From positions 1 through 21,910 of IMG/VR virus record IMGVR_UViG_3300007734_000471: 21,910 bases of DNA. One strand, given 5' to 3'. The position numbers and the translations under genes are program-made. How positions within the stretch are numbered: the stretch's first letter is position 1; every line of letters starts with the position of its first letter. Positions 6,906-13,026 of this stretch are shown one piece after another. This stretch comes from a virus. The notes beneath the pieces were generated by a model. That model worked only from the letters and a program-made list of their open reading frames with translations, had not been told where the DNA came from and made no database searches.

Positions 6906-7276
6906 GTTCCACCCCACGAGTATTGAGCAACCCGTTTCCCGCTGTTCGTCGTAATCGTCGAGGTCAGCACAGGCCAGCCCATGCGCTTTAGATCGCCCAC
7001 ACGCTGGCTCAGAGCGTACACGCCGAACTCCGTCAGGGCTTGGGCCACCGTTAGCTTTTCGCCGCGCTGGAGGGCTTGCAGGAGCGTTCCTAGCTGCGTT
7101 CCTGCGACTGGCATTGTTCCACGTGGAACGGATTTCATCCACGCGGGGCGCTTGTCAATGCTTACCTCGCCCTCGACAATCCGCAGAACACGGAGATCTG
7201 GGCCAAATAATTCCCGCATCTCGTCCACAAAAGCGGCTGATTGCGGTGCGGCAGCGCGAAGTTCTTCCTTTGTCAT
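6902..7276 (-). CDS. Helix-turn-helix protein (HTH_39-like)
   Basis: A 124-residue protein. The C-terminal half (63-122) fits the small phage winged-helix type often called HTH_39: LGTLLQALQRGEKLTVAQAL, then a short turn, ALSQRVGDLKRMGWPV, and a wing TTNSGKRVAQYSW. The N-terminal half (residues 5-45) is a charged helix plus short strands with no known match. Such proteins sit in early phage operons and probably bind DNA, but their targets are unknown. ATGA overlaps on both sides tie it to its neighbours. It could be a regulator or a replication accessory. Confidence 0.8.
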   Translation of the reverse strand: MTKEELRAAAPQSAAFVDEMRELFGPDLRVLRIVEGEVSIDKRPAWMKSVPRGTMPVAGTQLGTLLQALQRGEKLTVAQALTEFGVYALSQRVGDLKRMGWPVLTSTITTNSGKRVAQYSWGGT

Positions 7277-7656
7277 ATCGTGATCTCCATCAGTTCATCG
7301 TCCTCGCCAGGTACTCGCTCACGCACAAAAACACGCCCGAGAATCTTGTCTGCAAACTCTTGGGCCAGAGCCGTCTTCGGATGCTGCATCCAGCCGCGAT
7401 AGTCCTTTTGCGCCGTCAGCATTGACTTGGTATGAGCAATCTTCGCCTCGGTGGTCGTGAGGCCGTGCTTGGCGCAATAGTCATACGACGAATCTGCGTT
7501 GTCGTTGGCATAATGGAAATCGCAAAGGTTTGCCCACCCCTGCTTACGCTTGACCTTGCAGATCGCATGGCTCATGCAGTTCGCATAAGCGCAATCAATC
7601 AACTGGCGGCGGGGTTCAGGGTCTTGGTTGCGGAGCAGGGCCAAGGCGGGATTCAT
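7273..7656 (-). CDS. Small Cys/His protein of the replication operon
   Basis: A 127-residue protein, function unknown. C22, C27, C33, C45 and H48 (DCAYANC, AICK, LCDFHYA) form a likely zinc-binding site near the N-terminus. The rest is helical and charged, with a Trp-containing segment YRGWMQHPKTA and an acidic end. It directly follows the DUF1376 protein with ATGA overlap, so translation is probably coupled to that gene. A partner role in replication initiation is a fair inference from position, but there is no family evidence. Confidence 0.72.
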   Translation of the reverse strand: MNPALALLRNQDPEPRRQLIDCAYANCMSHAICKVKRKQGWANLCDFHYANDNADSSYDYCAKHGLTTTEAKIAHTKSMLTAQKDYRGWMQHPKTALAQEFADKILGRVFVRERVPGEDDELMEITI

Positions 7657-8426
7657 GCCGCCACCCGAGGATTAACCACACCCCGCCAGCAGGGATCGCA
7701 TTGCCTCCCGGTGAATTGCCGGGTTCTCGTCCCACAGGTTTCGCATTTAATCGTGCCGTCAGGGACAGCGATCGGCGCCGGACCAGCCCTCCCGTTTCCC
7801 CGCAGCTTCGCCCAGTCCTCCCGAATCGCCTCCATGAAAGCCAGATCCCAGTCAACGTATCGATAGGCATTCATTTCGGCTTTGCGCCTAAAAGCGTCTA
7901 GGTGGTCTGGAAGTCGGTCAAAGCCCTTTTCGGTAGCCCATGCCGAAACTCGAGGCGAAACTGCAAAATCGCTCGGCAGAGAAACCTTCTTACGGGCAGG
8001 GGTCGGGCGCGAAGCGTCCGATGTACTTTCTTTTCTATGGTTCTGGTTCTGGTTCTGGTTGCTATTAGGGGGTGATTGGGGGGGCGATGGGGGGGCTATA
8101 GCCTCCCTATCCCCTCCCTTTCCCCACCTCTTAGCCGCCCCATCCCTGCCCCCTTGTTTCATAAGGGAAAACTTGTCCAGTTCCTCATTGGCGCGTTTGT
8201 TGATAAAACCCGCCTCAGTAGCCTCAAAGAAGTCGGCAAGGATGGTTCCGACCTCCGCAACATGGTCGCGCATCCCGATCAATCGGGCGGTTTGTTCGGC
8301 TGGCTCAAGGGGTTTTTCGCTGACGTAGTACAAATCCAGCATCCGGCGGTAGGCCAGATCTTCCATCAGCGTCAGATAGCGCGTATGGGCGGCGTAATCG
8401 CCTATATGGAATGGGTAGTAATTCAT
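7653..8426 (-). CDS. DUF1376 phage replication-type protein
   Basis: A 257-residue protein. Residues 1-85 are a DUF1376/YdaU-type domain (MNYYPFHIGDYAAHTRYLTL, then EDLAYRRMLDLYYVSEKPL), commonly found as the N-terminus of phage replication initiators. A low-complexity linker of Pro/Ser and repeated Asn-Gln follows. A C-terminal helical segment (DHLDAFRRKAEMNAYRYVDW) and a four-Cys knuckle (C228, C231, C243, C246) complete it. Lambda O-type proteins use a similar plan of DNA-binding head and helicase-recruiting tail, but the function here is inferred. I chose the ATG at 8426 because GGAGG precedes it and the DUF1376 motif begins there; an upstream start adds 23 unrelated residues. No helicase gene follows, so a host helicase may be used. 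Confidence 0.85.
   Translation of the reverse strand: MNYYPFHIGDYAAHTRYLTLMEDLAYRRMLDLYYVSEKPLEPAEQTARLIGMRDHVAEVGTILADFFEATEAGFINKRANEELDKFSLMKQGGRDGAAKRWGKGGDREAIAPPSPPQSPPNSNQNQNQNHRKESTSDASRPTPARKKVSLPSDFAVSPRVSAWATEKGFDRLPDHLDAFRRKAEMNAYRYVDWDLAFMEAIREDWAKLRGNGRAGPAPIAVPDGTIKCETCGTRTRQFTGRQCDPCWRGVVNPRVAA
8039..8097. repeat. Hexamer repeats and G tracts inside the DUF1376 gene
   Basis: Plus-strand GGTTCT occurs three times in tandem (8039-8056), followed by a near copy GGTTGC. G runs of 5, 7 and 7 follow at 8068-8072, 8078-8084 and 8089-8095. In protein terms this is the Asn-Gln repeat and Pro-rich linker. Three tandem hexamers plus strand-biased G tracts in an initiator gene resemble iteron-like origins inside lambda O, and the G runs could form a quadruplex. 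Neither property has been tested. Confidence 0.6.
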
Positions 8427-8457
8427 CAAGCCTCCAGTAAGGTAAAGCGATGCGCCA

Positions 8458-8652
8458 TCACCCAGTACTTTTCCTCCGCTTGTACTTGGCCTCATCTACC
8501 ACCAGCTTCCCCGCGGTCATCACCTGGAGCCGGTACGCTGCACCTCTGGCAACAACCGTTCCCCAAGCGTAAACCGCCTGCCTGCTGATCCCAAGAACGT
8601 CAGCAATCGCTCGCCGACTCCCAAAATGCTGCACCGCGTCAAGTGTTTTCAT
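8458..8652 (-). CDS. Cro-like DNA-binding regulator (P22 Cro family)
   Basis: A 64-residue protein matching the P22 Cro family. Residues 9-32 form the helix-turn-helix (HFGSRRAIADVLGISRQAVY), followed by AWGTVVARGAAYRLQVMTAGKL, the usual Cro end. Cro-type proteins bind operators in a divergent promoter and shift the phage from repressed to lytic expression. It is the first gene of the leftward operon. The ATG has no ribosome site, and the best -10 ends seven bases upstream, so its message is probably leaderless. No partner CI repressor was found in this window, so either it lies outside or this is the only switch protein. Confidence 0.88.
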   Translation of the reverse strand: MKTLDAVQHFGSRRAIADVLGISRQAVYAWGTVVARGAAYRLQVMTAGKLVVDEAKYKRRKSTG

Positions 8653-8658
8653 GTGAGC

Positions 8659-8687
8659 ACAATATACCCAATAAATTTATTTGTCAA
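8659..8687 (-). promoter_or_regulatory. Leftward promoter of the cro/replication operon
   Basis: On the minus strand TTGACA (8687-8682) is followed after 17 bases by TATTGT (8664-8659), 4 of 6 to consensus. The predicted transcript start is about 8652, the A of the Cro-like ATG. An alternative -10 TATATT (8666-8661) has only 15 bases of spacing. The -35 box is shared in an inverted arrangement with the rightward promoter. Confidence 0.7.
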
Positions 8688-8705
8688 AAAGAGTTGACAT
8701 GACAA
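8681..8705. promoter_or_regulatory. Candidate operator between divergent promoters
   Basis: TGTCAA at 8682-8687 and TTGACA at 8694-8699 form a perfect inverted repeat with six bases between. TTGTCA (8681-8686) and TGACAA (8700-8705) give a second, wider dyad, and TGACA occurs twice in tandem at 8695-8704. A 12-base palindrome (AATAAATTTATT, 8670-8681) lies beside it in the leftward spacer. A Cro-like dimer bound here would cover both -35 boxes. Binding is not shown. Confidence 0.55.
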
Positions 8706-8723
8706 GATTACTTGATTTAGTAT
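8694..8723 (+). promoter_or_regulatory. Rightward early promoter
   Basis: TTGACA (8694-8699) with TAGTAT (8718-8723, 4 of 6 to consensus) after 18 bases. The predicted start near 8730 leaves a 26-base leader before the ATG at 8756, with GGAG at 8745-8748. It would drive the early right arm including ERF and YqaJ. Confidence 0.65.
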
Positions 8724-8755
8724 GGGTCATCGCAGCCAACAAACGGAGCAACAAA

Positions 8756-8944
8756 ATGCAAGACTTCCTAATCATCCACGCCGAATTTTCTGCCACCGAA
8801 TTCACCATTGAACCGGCAAACGAAAAAGCAGCAAAAGAGTTGCAGCGCAGATTTGGCGAATGCTGCACTTCGATCAATGTACGAAAGTCGCAGTTGCCCG
8901 ATTGCGTCAAGCAAATAAAACTTGCAGGATTCTCGATTGCCTGA
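8756..8944 (+). CDS. Small early protein, 62 residues, unknown
   Basis: First gene of the rightward operon. The protein (MQDFLIIHAEFSATEFTIEP...) has an alternating hydrophobic beta start and then a helix (EKAAKELQRRFG), with Cys36-Cys37 and a third Cys near 50. The ATG at 8756 is chosen because GGAG lies seven bases upstream; the longer in-frame TTG start at 8681 would lie inside the promoter. Small first genes after such promoters often encode antiterminators or host-takeover factors, but nothing here identifies a family. Confidence 0.65.
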   Translation: MQDFLIIHAEFSATEFTIEPANEKAAKELQRRFGECCTSINVRKSQLPDCVKQIKLAGFSIA

Positions 8945-9017
8945 TTCCTCTGCCCTTGCTCTGCGAGGGCTTAGGAATACGCAGCCAGAGCGAGTCTGGC
9001 GAATACTTGGAGATGAC

Positions 9018-9362
9018 ATGAGCACACAGAACGAAGCACACGGGGACGAAGACACGCGCCGCGAGTTGACGGAACGCGAACTGGAACTGGCGCTTGAGGA
9101 GATTGTCGAGTGCATCCTCGACCACGGTGGTTACCCAGCACAAGGTCGCCGCCAGTTTGATCTGTACGAATACTTAATTGAAAACCGCGATTCATCCTAC
9201 GCCTGGGAGATGTACGTTGCCAGCATGAGCAGCAACACTCGTGCATTTGAGATTCGCATTGTGCGTGAGCTGGGCGAAGTTGAAAGAATGCTTACAAAGC
9301 ACTTGACGGGCTCCGACATGGTGTCTGACCTCGCAAACGAACGCGCCTCGGAGGAAGAATGA
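9018..9362 (+). CDS. Early acidic protein, 114 residues, unknown
   Basis: A strongly acidic, mostly helical protein (MSTQNEAHGDEDTRRELTER start, LALEEIVECILDHGGYPAQG in the middle). GGAG lies upstream of the ATG at 9018. A longer in-frame start at 8922 would overlap the preceding gene and has no ribosome site. The C-terminal third (FEIRIVRELGEVERMLTKHL) is a likely amphipathic helix. Its stop overlaps the ATG of the following 25-residue membrane peptide. Function is unknown. Confidence 0.68.
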   Translation: MSTQNEAHGDEDTRRELTERELELALEEIVECILDHGGYPAQGRRQFDLYEYLIENRDSSYAWEMYVASMSSNTRAFEIRIVRELGEVERMLTKHLTGSDMVSDLANERASEEE

Positions 9363-9436
9363 GCATCTCGGAAATCGTATCCCACGCTTGCGCCATCGGC
9401 GCGGTCGTATGTTTCTTAATCTTGGTTTGGGAGTAA
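9359..9436 (+). CDS. 25-residue single-span membrane peptide
   Basis: ATG at 9359-9361 overlaps the preceding TGA as ATGA, and a strong GGAGGA lies directly upstream. The peptide reads MSISEIVSHACAIGAVVCFL with the end ILVWE: a short polar N-terminus and one hydrophobic stretch (about residues 10-23), long enough to cross a membrane. TAA at 9434-9436 is followed three bases later by the ERF start. Position, ribosome site and composition all support a real gene. It might act on the membrane, in host shut-off, exclusion or as a small toxin-like peptide; none of these is shown. Confidence 0.6.
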   Translation: MSISEIVSHACAIGAVVCFLILVWE

Positions 9437-9439
9437 TCA

Positions 9440-10042
9440 ATGAACAAATCAGAATCAATCGCAGGACTGGCGGCAGCACTTGCAAAAGCGCAAGGAGCCA
9501 TGAAGGGGGCAATCAAGGACTCAGCGAACCCGTTCTTCAAATCGAAATACGCTGACTTGTCGAGCGTGGTCGAAGCGATCCGCAGCGCGTTTTCTGCGAA
9601 TGGCTTGAGCTACATCCAGACAGTCCAATCGTCCGATCTTGACGAAGTGCGAGTCGAGACAATGATCCTGCACTCGTCGGGCGAGTGGATCTCCTGCGGG
9701 GTCCTGGCCCTGCCGGTAAGCAAAAATGACGCGCAGGGCTATGGGTCTGCGTTGACGTATGCCCGCAGGTATAGCCTATCGGCTGCGGTAGGGGTCGCAC
9801 CCGAGGATGATGACGGCAATGCCGCGGTCGTAGCCAAGCCAAACGCCAAGGATTGGAGCAAGCATTCTGAAGCCCTAAGCGCAGCCGCCACGCTCGATGC
9901 TCTGCAAAAGTTATTCACCCTCGCTTACAAGGAGGCGCAGCGGGACAACGATACGATGGGCATGGCAACGCTCACCAACGCCAAGAACAAGCGCAAAGAA
10001 GTCCTCCAGCGCACCGAGGGTTTCCTCGAGGGTAGTCAATGA
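9440..10042 (+). CDS. erf: ERF family single-strand annealing protein
   Basis: A 200-residue ERF protein. ERF proteins of P22 and relatives anneal complementary single strands during recombination and circularisation of phage DNA. The family core is visible: MNKSESIAGLAAALAKAQG, then KDSANPFFKSKYADLSSVVE (about 28-46), FSANGLSYIQTV, LPVSKNDAQGYGSALTYARR (about 92-111) and YSLSAAVGVAPEDDDGNAA. The C-terminal third is helical and charged, as in relatives. GGGAG lies upstream of the ATG and the gene overlaps the exonuclease by four bases. ERF plus exonuclease makes a Red-like recombination pair. Confidence 0.95.
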   Translation: MNKSESIAGLAAALAKAQGAMKGAIKDSANPFFKSKYADLSSVVEAIRSAFSANGLSYIQTVQSSDLDEVRVETMILHSSGEWISCGVLALPVSKNDAQGYGSALTYARRYSLSAAVGVAPEDDDGNAAVVAKPNAKDWSKHSEALSAAATLDALQKLFTLAYKEAQRDNDTMGMATLTNAKNKRKEVLQRTEGFLEGSQ

Positions 10043-10644
10043 GCATCCAAGGCACACCGGAATGGCTTGCTGAACGTGCTGGCAAAGTGACCGCCAGCAT
10101 GGTTTCGGCGGTCCTAGCAAAACCGGAAACGGCAGGGTTTCGGGACTACCAAGCGCAGCTCGTCGCGGAGGTCCTGACAGGCAAGACGCAGGGGTCGGAC
10201 TACACCAACGCCGCCATGCAGTTCGGGACGGAAATGGAACCCCTTGCCAGAAGCGCGTATGAGGCCGAGACGGGGTTTTCGGTGGACGAGGTAGGGTTTT
10301 GCCAGCACCCGACTATCGAACGCGCTGGAGCCTCTCCAGACGGTCTGGTGGGCGATTCTGGGCTAGTCGAGATTAAATGCCCAAAGGTCGCCACCCATCT
10401 GGCGTATTTGATCGCCGGAGTTGTGCCGGTGGGGTACAAAAACCAGATGATGTGGCAGATGGCGTGTTCTGGAAGAGATTGGTGCGATTTTGCTAGTTTC
10501 AGGCCCGATTTGCCTGAGCACCTTCAGCTTTTCATTATTCGCTTCAAGCGCGATCCAGAGCGCATCAAGGAACTGGAAACCGCGGTGGTCGCCTTTTTGG
10601 ACTCTGTGGACAAAATGGTTAATCAACTCAAAAAGGTAGCTTAA
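10039..10644 (+). CDS. YqaJ-type (lambda-exo-like) exonuclease
   Basis: A 201-residue exonuclease of the YqaJ family, which resects double-strand ends so that an annealing protein can act. Catalytic PD-(D/E)xK core: GASPDGL with Asp101, then VEIKCPK with Glu111 and Lys113. Early residues GTPEWLAERAGKVTASM are the typical YqaJ start, with the Trp-Arg helix region. Length is normal. Start ATG overlaps ERF by four bases (ATGA), so they are probably made together. All key residues are intact. Confidence 0.94.
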   Translation: MSIQGTPEWLAERAGKVTASMVSAVLAKPETAGFRDYQAQLVAEVLTGKTQGSDYTNAAMQFGTEMEPLARSAYEAETGFSVDEVGFCQHPTIERAGASPDGLVGDSGLVEIKCPKVATHLAYLIAGVVPVGYKNQMMWQMACSGRDWCDFASFRPDLPEHLQLFIIRFKRDPERIKELETAVVAFLDSVDKMVNQLKKVA

Positions 10645-10923
10645 ATGGCTGATATCGAATTTGTAAACGGTCTGATCGTCAAGGCTCCGCATGAGAACGC
10701 GCCCGAATTCGTGAAGGCGCAAATCAGCATCAAGGTTGCCGATCTGGGCGTGTGGCTCCGCGAGAAGCACAAGGCCGGAGAGGAATGGGTAAACGTGGAT
10801 GTGAAGGAAAGCAAAGGCGGAAAATGGTACGCCGCCGTCAGCACCTTCAAACCGAAGGAAAAGGCCGCGCCGCAGGAGCAAAAGCGCCCGATGGACGATA
10901 TGACAGACGATATCCCGTTTTGA
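10645..10923 (+). CDS. Small protein with SSB-like acidic tail
   Basis: A 92-residue protein whose ATG follows the exonuclease TAA without a gap. A strand-rich N-terminus (FVNGLIVKAPHENAPEFVKA) and the segment WVNVDVKESKGGKWYAAVST recur in phage genomes beside SSB or recombinases. The last residues, DDMTDDIPF, match the acidic tail ending in IPF of bacterial SSB proteins, which recruits recombination and replication partners. A role as phage ssDNA-binding protein or SSB-tail mimic is a good inference, but an OB fold has not been verified. Confidence 0.75.
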   Translation: MADIEFVNGLIVKAPHENAPEFVKAQISIKVADLGVWLREKHKAGEEWVNVDVKESKGGKWYAAVSTFKPKEKAAPQEQKRPMDDMTDDIPF

Positions 10924-10924
10924 C

Positions 10925-11065
10925 ATGACTCCCGCCGAAGCAATCCGCCGAGCAGAAAGCATTGTGGCAAAGGACTACCAGACGTTCTCCACCGCTGAGG
11001 CAAGGGAGATCATGGCTGGTCTACTTGAGGCACTAGACGCTAAAGCATTGGAGAAATCAAAATGA
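10925..11065 (+). CDS. 46-residue helical protein
   Basis: A short frame starting MTPAEAIRRAESIVAKDYQT, then STAEAREIMAGLLEALDAKA, ending EKSK. It starts one base after the preceding stop and its TGA overlaps the next ATG. Two amphipathic helices are likely. It was identified by gapless packing and sensible composition; there is no family match and no clear ribosome site. Confidence 0.6.
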   Translation: MTPAEAIRRAESIVAKDYQTFSTAEAREIMAGLLEALDAKALEKSK

Positions 11066-11214
11066 CGACCGAGGAAAAGCTAGCAGCCGCCATTGAATGG
11101 CTCGACACACGCTGGGTCGGTCATCCGGTCAATCGGGTGCAAAGACTCAAGGAACCGCTGCCCGAGGTTTTTACCTGGACTCCAAAAGTGCTAAAAAAAG
11201 GAGCGAAGAAATGA
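11062..11214 (+). CDS. 50-residue small phage protein
   Basis: The ATG overlaps the preceding stop as ATGA, and its own stop overlaps the next ATG in the same way. The peptide (MTTEEKLAAAIEWLDTRWVG...) has a helical N-terminus with two Trp, a Pro-containing middle and a Lys-rich end (KVLKKGAKK). GGAG lies upstream, inside the preceding gene. No family is recognised. The double overlap makes chance unlikely. Confidence 0.62.
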   Translation: MTTEEKLAAAIEWLDTRWVGHPVNRVQRLKEPLPEVFTWTPKVLKKGAKK

Positions 11215-11366
11215 TCGAAGTCAGACTGTTCGGCCCAAGGGACGATCAATGGGCCGTGATAAACCTCAAAGATCAATGGCTGGCGACAACGAGGGCAGTT
11301 TATGCGGAGGCGGTCAAAGCTGCGATTGCCGATGCGATTAGCCAGCAATCCAATCCGTCCGATTAG
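11211..11366 (+). CDS. 51-residue small phage protein
   Basis: Reads MIEVRLFGPRDDQWAVINLK, then QWLATTRAVYAEAVKAAI. It has strand-then-helix character. I chose the ATG at 11211 because AAAGGAG lies eight bases upstream; an in-frame upstream start at 11097 would overlap the previous gene along its length. Function is unknown. Confidence 0.65.
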   Translation: MIEVRLFGPRDDQWAVINLKDQWLATTRAVYAEAVKAAIADAISQQSNPSD

Positions 11367-11382
11367 GAAGGGGAGAACCAAG

Positions 11383-11574
11383 ATGAACAACCAAGACAAT
11401 CAATCTGAAATAGATGCCCTGCGTTCAAAAGTAAAGTCTTTGGAAAATACGCTTGTGCTGGTGGTGCAAGCGTGTGACGCAGAGAACGTGTGCGGTCTTG
11501 CGATGAACGTGACAAATGCTAGAAGCTACGCAGTTAATGCGCTCCATCCGTTCAACGGGGAAAATGGTGCTTGA
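11383..11574 (+). CDS. 63-residue coiled-coil protein
   Basis: The ATG at 11383 has GGGGAG seven bases upstream. Residues 8-32 (NQSEIDALRSKVKSLENTLV) form a heptad-like coiled coil, followed by a Cys-containing segment (ACDAENVC). An earlier start at 11302 lies inside the previous gene and is rejected. It overlaps the acetyltransferase start by 11 bases. No named family fits. Confidence 0.62.
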   Translation: MNNQDNQSEIDALRSKVKSLENTLVLVVQACDAENVCGLAMNVTNARSYAVNALHPFNGENGA

Positions 11575-12172
11575 TTTCGTCGTCCTGCAAACGCATCCGT
11601 CAATGATCGACTACGTTGACGCATTGCAGAAGAAGAACGCGGAGGCGCTGTCTTTCTATCCGCGCCAAGTGTTTGAGCGTGAGCAGGAGAAGGGGCGGCT
11701 GTTTCTCGGGATGCTCAACGGGGAGCCATGCGGTTACCTGTACGTTGGCGCGGCTACGCACAAGGATGTTAAGTGCCATCAAGTCTGCATCCAGTATGAC
11801 GCACGGCGCAGGCTTTACGGGGCCGCAATAGTGGCTGTGATGGAGCAGTTCGCGCAGGAAGCAAACGCGGCATCTATCACGCTGCGCTGCGGGTTTGACC
11901 TTGACGCAAACGATTTTTGGAAGTCGATGGGGTATTCCTGCATCGCGCACCAGGTTGGCGGCGTAAGACGCATGAGGACGATCAACGTATGGCGCAAGCA
12001 GCTTCGCGCCGAGTTGTTTGAGACTTTGGCGATAGAGCCTGCGGTTGGCGTGGTGGATGCGTCCGTATGGCGCAGGAACAAGCAGACCGGAACAGTTACT
12101 CAATTTGTGAGGGGGAAGGCCATGCAAGACTACAGGGCAAAATTAGTTGCAGAGGATAGCCGCGATGACTGA
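11564..12172 (+). CDS. GNAT-type N-acetyltransferase
   Basis: A 202-residue protein with a GNAT fold pattern: an N-terminal helix region, then strands RLFLGMLNGEPCGYLYVGAA, a strand HQVCIQYDAR followed by RRLYGAAIV (the acetyl-CoA pyrophosphate loop, R/Q-x-x-G-x-A/G), a long helix and SITLRCGFDLDANDFWKSMG, the usual late motif before the last strand. GNAT enzymes move acetyl from acetyl-CoA to an amine. The substrate is unknown; phage GNATs can modify host proteins or small molecules. A short C-terminal extension (from about 150) has no match. The start may be ATG 11564 or GTG 11567; GGGG lies upstream. Confidence 0.78.
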   Translation: MVLDFVVLQTHPSMIDYVDALQKKNAEALSFYPRQVFEREQEKGRLFLGMLNGEPCGYLYVGAATHKDVKCHQVCIQYDARRRLYGAAIVAVMEQFAQEANAASITLRCGFDLDANDFWKSMGYSCIAHQVGGVRRMRTINVWRKQLRAELFETLAIEPAVGVVDASVWRRNKQTGTVTQFVRGKAMQDYRAKLVAEDSRDD

Positions 12173-12218
12173 AGAGAACCATATGGCTACCAACAGCTAC
12201 GAGGACAACCATGAGTGA
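12165..12218 (+). CDS. Possible 17-residue leader peptide
   Basis: ATG at 12165 overlaps the acetyltransferase end, with AGAGGA upstream. The peptide is MTEENHMATNSYEDNHE and its TGA (12216-12218) lies just after the next ATG (12211), so its translation could couple the two genes. It is polar and has no recognised family. It may be a chance frame. Confidence 0.3.
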   Translation: MTEENHMATNSYEDNHE

Positions 12219-12486
12219 CCCAAACGCAACGCAGACTGTGTACGACGGCATGGCGCACCCACCTGCCAAAACATGGCCCACAAAAATCTGTGGCCCTAAC
12301 CTTGTTGAAGTGCTGAACGCGGCAGGGTTCTACCAGAAGAAAGAATGGGTAGGTCTGACTGGCCCAGAAGTAGATGAAGCCTACAGATCAGTAAGTGATG
12401 AAGAATGGGCGATTGGGGGACTGACTGATGCGCGAGTATTTTTTTGCGCCATCGAAGCCAAACTCAAGGAGAAGAACGGTGGCTAA
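12211..12486 (+). CDS. 91-residue hypothetical phage protein
   Basis: Reads MSDPNATQTVYDGMAHPPAK, then TWPTKICGPNLVEVLNAAGF and a C-terminal Asp/Glu-rich helix ending KLKEKNGG. GAGGAC lies upstream of the ATG. The segment VSDEEWAIGGLTDARVFFCA resembles short modules in lambdoid accessory genes. No function is known. It overlaps the next GTG start. Confidence 0.66.
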   Translation: MSDPNATQTVYDGMAHPPAKTWPTKICGPNLVEVLNAAGFYQKKEWVGLTGPEVDEAYRSVSDEEWAIGGLTDARVFFCAIEAKLKEKNGG

Positions 12487-13024
12487 ACTAGACGACCTGC
12501 GCGAATGGCTTGTCTCCAAAATCGACGGCAGCGAGGAAACTCGCGGGGATGACAGTCTGATAAGCGGATTCATCCGCCAGATTGACGCGCTGGAGGCCCA
12601 AGTCCGCAGCCTGACGCAGCCGAAAACGATTGCCGAGTGGCAGGCCGCGAAAGCGTCACCATCCGCAACGGCAGCGCCGGTCGCGTGGCTGTACGAGGAA
12701 AACGGGGAGCGTATGTTTGGACACCCTGACGGCTACAGGCCGCTGGGTGCGGTGCCGCTCTACGCTGGATCGCCCCCCGTGGAAGAAAAAGCCGTAGGCC
12801 ACGCTCGGTATGAATACGTCCGCACACTCAACCCGCGTCGGTTCGCGGCGTTGTACAACGAGTGGCTGATGGGTGTCCATCAATTTGACGATTTGGTGGA
12901 TCGCCGCCGTGTGAAAGGGGAGCCGGTCGAGTGCGGCTACGACCGGACGGCAAGTCTCAACGCAGGGCATTACGTCTGCCTATGCGGGGGAGCCTGTAGC
13001 CACCACACCACAGGGGAGCGATAG
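12479..13024 (+). CDS. Mosaic phage accessory protein, 181 residues
   Basis: I chose the GTG at 12479, with AAGGAG upstream, because the in-frame longer form from 12428 reads through the previous gene. Segments can be seen in order: a helical coil (LDDLREWLVSKIDGSEET to QIDALEAQVRS), a linker, VAWLYEENGERMFGHPDGYR with PLYAG (a module I know from Ea22-type proteins), ARYEYVRTLNPRRFAALYNE with FDDLVDRRR, and GYDRTASLNAGHYVCLCGG with several Cys/His. The last two recur in lambdoid accessory proteins, usually as separate proteins, so this looks like a fusion or shuffling product. No function is known. Confidence 0.75.
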   Translation: MAKLDDLREWLVSKIDGSEETRGDDSLISGFIRQIDALEAQVRSLTQPKTIAEWQAAKASPSATAAPVAWLYEENGERMFGHPDGYRPLGAVPLYAGSPPVEEKAVGHARYEYVRTLNPRRFAALYNEWLMGVHQFDDLVDRRRVKGEPVECGYDRTASLNAGHYVCLCGGACSHHTTGER

Positions 13025-13026
13025 GG

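Noticed and set aside
6905-7142. N-terminal extension of the 220-residue protein
   Set aside because: The extra 79 residues are Arg/Pro-rich shadow translation of the HTH gene, while ATGA at 6905 gives a normal joint.
8907-9540. Minus-strand frames opposite the early right operon
   Set aside because: They are Ser/Arg-rich shadows without starts or motifs; the plus-strand genes have good ribosome sites and, for ERF, a clear family.
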